Part shown: positions 59,595 to 64,000 of the stretch, one piece after another
Layout: every line of letters starts with the position of its first letter
Numbering within the stretch: the first letter of the stretch is position 1
Assembly (NCBI GenBank): GCA_020746875.1
Contig: JAGTJL010000015.1
Coordinates: forward strand, 1,798,001-1,862,000
Direction: 5' to 3'
Source: Rhexocercosporidium sp. MPI-PUGE-AT-0058
Taxonomy: Eukaryota; Ascomycota; Leotiomycetes; Helotiales
Length of the DNA stretch: 64,000 nt
Made by a program: the position numbers and the translations under genes
The notes under the pieces: model-generated
What the model saw: only the letters and a program-made list of their open reading frames with translations
Told to the model about the DNA's origin: nothing
Databases searched by the model: none

Positions 59595-61962
59595 CTATAC
59601 TATACCTGCGGTATGGACATCAGCTAGCCATGCCCAGTCGTCATTCAGCTCAGTGCCAAACATGTTGATCCAGTCCATGTCCATAATGGAAATGTCTGTA
59701 TCAAATAATGAACTGACGGTCGGCTCTTGCTCATAGCTTGTAATTGGTGCATCCTGAGAAGAGGGTGGTTCGACTGAAGGATGTGACAGATGAAAGGTTG
59801 GAGGTGGGAGGAGGGTGGCTGGCTCCGAGGCTATGTAACCATCACCAGCCATGAGCTTTCCAGGTGATATCGTAATAATCCCCGAGCCCGGAACTGCAAT
59901 CTTCATGTATGGAATGGAATCTTCTTTCGAGGCTGTGCAAACACCACCCCTAGCCCGGTTTGTCGAGTATCGGACCAACGTAGCCAGAGTATCTAGACCC
60001 TGCACTGCCTGCACTGCCATTGTGTTGTTCGAAACTAAAGAAGCGTCTCGCAGATTTTCAATAGTCACTTCGACAATCTCAAAGTCATTCCCATTCTCTG
60101 CTGTGGTTGCAATTGGCGGCGGTTTCGTGCTTCCGTATCCAAGTATTCCGAGAAGTAGAATAGCTGCGCACACAAACGCTTGATAATCAATTACCTTGAG
60201 CATATTGAAAGCAGACATGGAGTTAGATCGCATTAGATGGTACATCCTTAGGGTTTCTCTACAGGCAGCCAAGCAGGCCTCTCGATGGTACAAGAGCTGA
60301 TGGTCTTCAATGGACTGTATCATGAGCGGCTGGTGAAGCAGCACCTTTGCTTGGAAGAACCAGAACTGGCTTGCCAAATGCCCCATGTACGCGTTTACAT
60401 CGATAGTTCCTGACTGGAGAGCCGTGGGCGCATCCCAGAATTCTTGCGACATTTCATCTGCGGACGAGATCATATCGCGCTCGATTTCTTGAGTATTGCA
60501 AAGTGAGGTTTCCAGACCCATTTGGTTCCGATCCAGGATTCGCGCAGACAGCCGTATCATATGATATTGGAAGAATCTTAACGTACCTCGTTCGCCGCGG
60601 AGACTCGGTTCAATAGTTTGCCAGTTTGCCGCATAGGGAAGTCCCAGAAGCAAACTTGTATACAAATCTCGCTCGCAGATCGTGAACCAGGCTTCGTGGC
60701 GATAAGCCATCAGGGTGTCCGTTGCGTCTCGATTTTTCCGATGAGCGCGATGAAATCCAAGAAGCTGAGCATGGGCGATTGCCCGATGGTGCAAAACCCA
60801 AACGTTCTTAAGCAAGCCGAGGCTCATGTATGTCCTCGCCGTAAACATCATCAATTCAACTCCAGGTTCCGAACTAGAATATGCGTTGTTATTGATAATT
60901 AGGCGATGTACACGGTCAAAATAATCATGAAACAGTTTGCCTGGCGGTCGATGGAGCTGGCGTATGATAGAGTCGTGAGTCCGAGCATCCAACTGTTGGA
61001 GACAAGTTGCAAGGCACAGAATACCCAAAGCAGCAACTGGTGGTTCGTTAGAAGTTAATGTCCAGTTCATTGCTTCTTGCAGTGTATGCAGATTCTCTCG
61101 GCACAGTGCATCCTTGAGCCAACTGCCAATTGCTCTCCTGGAATGCTTTAGCTAGTGGTTCCAAAGTGCAGAAAGGTTAGAAATTTACCATGTATCCCAC
61201 CAGGAACAAGTAGCATTGACTATTGCTGCTATGAGCCTAGGTGAGGGAAGATCTCTGCAGAGCTCATCACAAACTTGAGAGTCACCTGGCGAAAATCTCC
61301 GGCTACGGGTATGAGATGCAAAAGGACTCTTCTCGTTTGAATTATCCCCGAATGATCCTCCTTTTGCGATTCTTTGCTTCCACTGAAGCGGGTTGGGTCA
61401 GCTAAGCAGCGGTGGAAGAAACGGGGAAATGCTTACAATTGCATTGTTAAAAAGTGAACCGATGGGCTCTATCTGGGCAGAAGAATCTGCCTGGGAAACC
61501 AGAGAAGCGGTACGGACGGACAAATCGTATCCGGGAATGTCTGCGGCTTTGGCTGTAATTCTCTGATGCCCTTCCAAATCACCAGAGCTGCTTGTAGTCT
61601 CGTGGCTGGTACTGGAGTCTCGAGGGGTAGAAAGTGAGTGGTCACGAGGAGCCTGAGATATGAGAAGAGCTTCAAGTTGAGAAACTCTTTCTTCCAATGC
61701 GGTGTCTTTCGATCCTGTGGCGGCTGCCATTTGACCTGGGTTTGACCTCATTATTTTGGTCTGTACCATGCATTTTGTTCCTCGAGCCTTGCAGGTCAAG
61801 CATTCATCATTATCAGCTCCGACTATGCATTTGACCTTTCTTTTGCGGCCTATAGCTCGTGAATTAGGTTTATTTGAAGAGCAACTAGGGTCATTTCCTA
61901 CATTCAACACAGCTTTTGGTTCCCTTCCTCATCCCCTTTTCTACTCTCCCCGAGGCTGGCAT
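59595..61962 (-). CDS. Zn2Cys6 fungal transcription factor
   Basis: Four exons: 61962-61902, 61849-61437, 61382-61189 and 61137-59595 (introns 52, 54 and 51 nt); 736 residues. The Zn2Cys6 binuclear cluster is split by the first intron and is complete after splicing: CVECRKRKVKC then ECLTCKARGTKC, with Cys18, 21, 28, 37, 40 and 47. Without that join the first two cysteines are lost. A short coiled-coil-like segment (LEERVSQLEALLISQ) follows, then a Ser-rich linker. The fungal-specific middle-homology domain covers most of exon 4 (LPSPRLIAAIVNATCSWWDT, LMMFTARTYMSLGLLKNVWV, RHEAWFTICERDLYTSLLLG). The C-terminus is acidic (DTDISIMDMDWINMFG) and may activate transcription. Target genes are unknown and no metabolic cluster adjoins it. 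Confidence 0.93.
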
Positions 61963-62999
61963 CCTGCTGGCAGCTTGTGTCGTAGCTCGCAACATGTGAT
62001 CGAAGGCGGGAGATTTTGTTGCGTTAAAGTGATTGGCCACATCTTTCAAATGTACAGGTCTCGAGCTATTGCTGCTGTGATATTGACATGATGCTCATGT
62101 GAAGTGAGATGAGATTAGAGGTGCGGTTTGTCAGCCAAGACGCGCTAGCAAACGCGTGCCAAATTCATGATAAGACAGGATGAGGGAGAAGAAAACGAAA
62201 TCCAAGAGGACAGAACTAAGAGGACTTGATGGCATCAGAAATTGTAAACGATAAAAGAAACATGTCTAGTCTGCAGTAAATCATCCTAGCACCCATTGTG
62301 CTGTCAACAAAAGATGCTAATTGTGTCATGATATGGTCACGTGGTAAACACTGTCACACATAGGTATAATATTGCATCCCGTGGAAATAAATCTCGCTTA
62401 CAGCCTTGACTTTTTACTGCATTGAGGGTACATAGTATCTTTACATGGAATGATGGAGGCTGCTTCTTAATCAAGGCATCCCAATTTTACTCGGGTAGCT
62501 GACTCGGAGACATTTGGACACAACCAGGCATCGATCTAATTGAATGTAACCCTACCACTGACTCATTCTTCTAACGGAAGGGAGATTGGAGTGGTTTCGA
62601 AGACATCTGTGTTGCAGCAAGATACTTGATTGTTGTAGAACGAGAACGCGTGCGCCGCCACTTCGACTCATCCTGAGTCTTCCCTATCTTTAGCGGGGTT
62701 CCACCATTTACGAAATTAGCCCCCTCTTCAACCCCACTATTGTATCAACATATCGACGAGAGCGGCACACCGTACTACGACGCGGAGAAGCTTAGTACGA
62801 AGAACCTGGAAATCTAGGAATTCCAAGGCATATATAGGTACGGTAATCATAGCTTCATGAATTCTAACAACTCAAATAGTCAACCATATTTCACTAGTAA
62901 GAGGAGCTGAGATTTCATCGACAGAGCTCAAACCTCAGATTTATCTTCATGCTACAGGACCTGAGCAACAAATCATCAGTAAATTCGCCTTTGTTCGCC
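61963..62999. promoter_or_regulatory. Divergent intergenic region between the regulator and the glycosyltransferase
   Basis: About 1 kb upstream of both genes. Only short chance frames are present. No specific operator can be named. Confidence 0.45.
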
Positions 63000-64000
63000 A
63001 TGGAATCTCCCTCAACGCCTTACCCTATACCCGCGGGTATGCACGCCATCCCAACAGACGAATTGGATCTCCGTCCTGACTCAGAGGTCGACCTGGACAT
63101 CCTCAACCCAAAACCCATCTCGAGCTCCAAAAATATTTTCTTCTTCTGGCACTCTGGATACCCAACTATGCATCCATACACACAGCGCACAGTTCGAGCC
63201 TGGCACCGCCGTTTTTCAAAAGCCGGATGGACCATCTACGTGATAGACAAACAACCAGAGTCTCCTCGCAATATTGAAAAGTTCCTTGACGTCAACGATC
63301 CGACTCTATTCCCAGAAGCCTTCACCAAAGGGACGTTGACAGGCACATATGCGGTACAACATACGAGCGATCTTGTCCGACTACCACTCCTCCTGACGTA
63401 TGGCGGGGTCTACACAGATGTAGGATTCATGCAAATTGGCGACCTCGATGCCTTGTGGAATCAGACTGTCGGAGATCCATCTTCAGAATATGAGGTCCTC
63501 TCATACCACAGTGGTAATGCCGATGAGTACAGTCTGACGAACTATTTCCTATGTTGCAACAAAGGGAATCCATTGTTTGATTGTGCGCACCGTTTACTCT
63601 TAAAGCTGTGGGAGGGGAAGACAAGTACCGAAGGCATGCACGCAAGCCCGTTGTTGATGGGAGTACCATTGATGGGTGGCAGTTTCTCGATTGATGACGA
63701 GCAAGGGAAACATGATGCTGCGGAAGCGAGTAGGATGTTGACGGATTATATCATCCAGGGCCAGGCCTTGTCGATGGTCATGGGATTGGTGGATACCGAG
63801 GGAAGATGGAATGGCCCGGAATATATCAAAAAGCACGTGTACGCGATTGAGTTCATGGCAGGAGCTCAACTCATCAATGATTTGACTGCCTGGGATGGGC
63901 AGAAAGCCTTCGATCTAATGAGTCTGCCGATGCCGAACGAAGACGAGATAGCGAGCAATGAGCAAGCCATGGCAAGGGACATCGTGGTGCAGTGTCTAAC
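63000..64000 (+). CDS. Capsule-synthesis/DXD-type glycosyltransferase, 5' part (runs off the window)
   Basis: ATG at 63000 (gccATGGAA context) opens a frame that stays open to the right edge (333 codons visible). Members of this group (Gly_transf_sug/Caps_synth type) transfer a sugar from a nucleotide sugar. Visible hallmarks are the start of the fold (NIFFFWHSGYPTMHPYTQRT), the W-x-I-Y-V-I-D strand, TSDLVRLPLLLTYGGVYTDV with the Asp of the metal motif (here TDVG rather than a full DxD), and NYFLCCNKGNPL. There is no N-terminal membrane anchor or signal peptide in the visible part, which is unusual for a Golgi enzyme and closer to the fungal capsule polysaccharide synthesis proteins. The acceptor is unknown. 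Confidence 0.85.
   Translation, partial: MESPSTPYPIPAGMHAIPTDELDLRPDSEVDLDILNPKPISSSKNIFFFWHSGYPTMHPYTQRTVRAWHRRFSKAGWTIYVIDKQPESPRNIEKFLDVNDPTLFPEAFTKGTLTGTYAVQHTSDLVRLPLLLTYGGVYTDVGFMQIGDLDALWNQTVGDPSSEYEVLSYHSGNADEYSLTNYFLCCNKGNPLFDCAHRLLLKLWEGKTSTEGMHASPLLMGVPLMGGSFSIDDEQGKHDAAEASRMLTDYIIQGQALSMVMGLVDTEGRWNGPEYIKKHVYAIEFMAGAQLINDLTAWDGQKAFDLMSLPMPNEDEIASNEQAMARDIVVQCL

Overview
The window looks like nuclear DNA of a filamentous ascomycete (Pezizomycotina; I cannot fix the genus). Genes carry several short introns (mostly 47-132 nt) with GT...AG borders and CTAAC-like branch points. The gene families are typical of such fungi: Zn2Cys6 regulator, GH7 cellulase, ENA-type Na+-ATPase, LanC-like protein. 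A pogo/Fot1-like transposon shows stop codons of the kind left by repeat-induced point mutation (RIP).

Region 1 (1-21346, minus strand) appears to be the 5' part of one enormous gene. A signal-peptide exon at 21346-21276 splices into three long exons that stay in frame to base 1, giving at least 6,952 codons with no stop and no C-terminus in the window. The product is secreted and overwhelmingly Ser/Thr-rich (mucin or adhesin-like). It carries FWDP-marked modules, a tandem repeat of about 75 residues and one Cys-bounded globular island.

Region 2 (22796-31033) holds MED19 (minus), NOP4/RBM28-like (plus) and a secreted GH7 endoglucanase (plus).

Region 3 (31034-46103) is gene-poor. It holds an 86-residue CYSTM protein, a small hypothetical gene broken by a one-base slip, two degenerate coding remnants, a hypothetical plus-strand gene, an M14 carboxypeptidase (minus, 7 exons), a relic of a common fungal unknown domain and the 1.82-kb pogo/Fot1-like element (42500-44321) with TA target duplication.

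Region 4 (46104-64000) is gene-dense: LanC-like protein, ENA-type P-type ATPase with a PacC-like inverted repeat upstream, UTP3/SAS10, a GNAT acetyltransferase, a RING/NF-X1-like membrane protein with an unrecognised C-terminal domain, a Zn2Cys6 regulator, and the 5' part of a glycosyltransferase running off the right edge.

There is no gene cluster with one shared pathway. MED19, NOP4 and UTP3 are housekeeping genes (transcription, ribosome biogenesis). The GH7 enzyme, carboxypeptidase and giant mucin are secreted, and the ATPase serves salt/alkaline homeostasis. Exon joins were checked by hand for phase; all models sum to whole codons.
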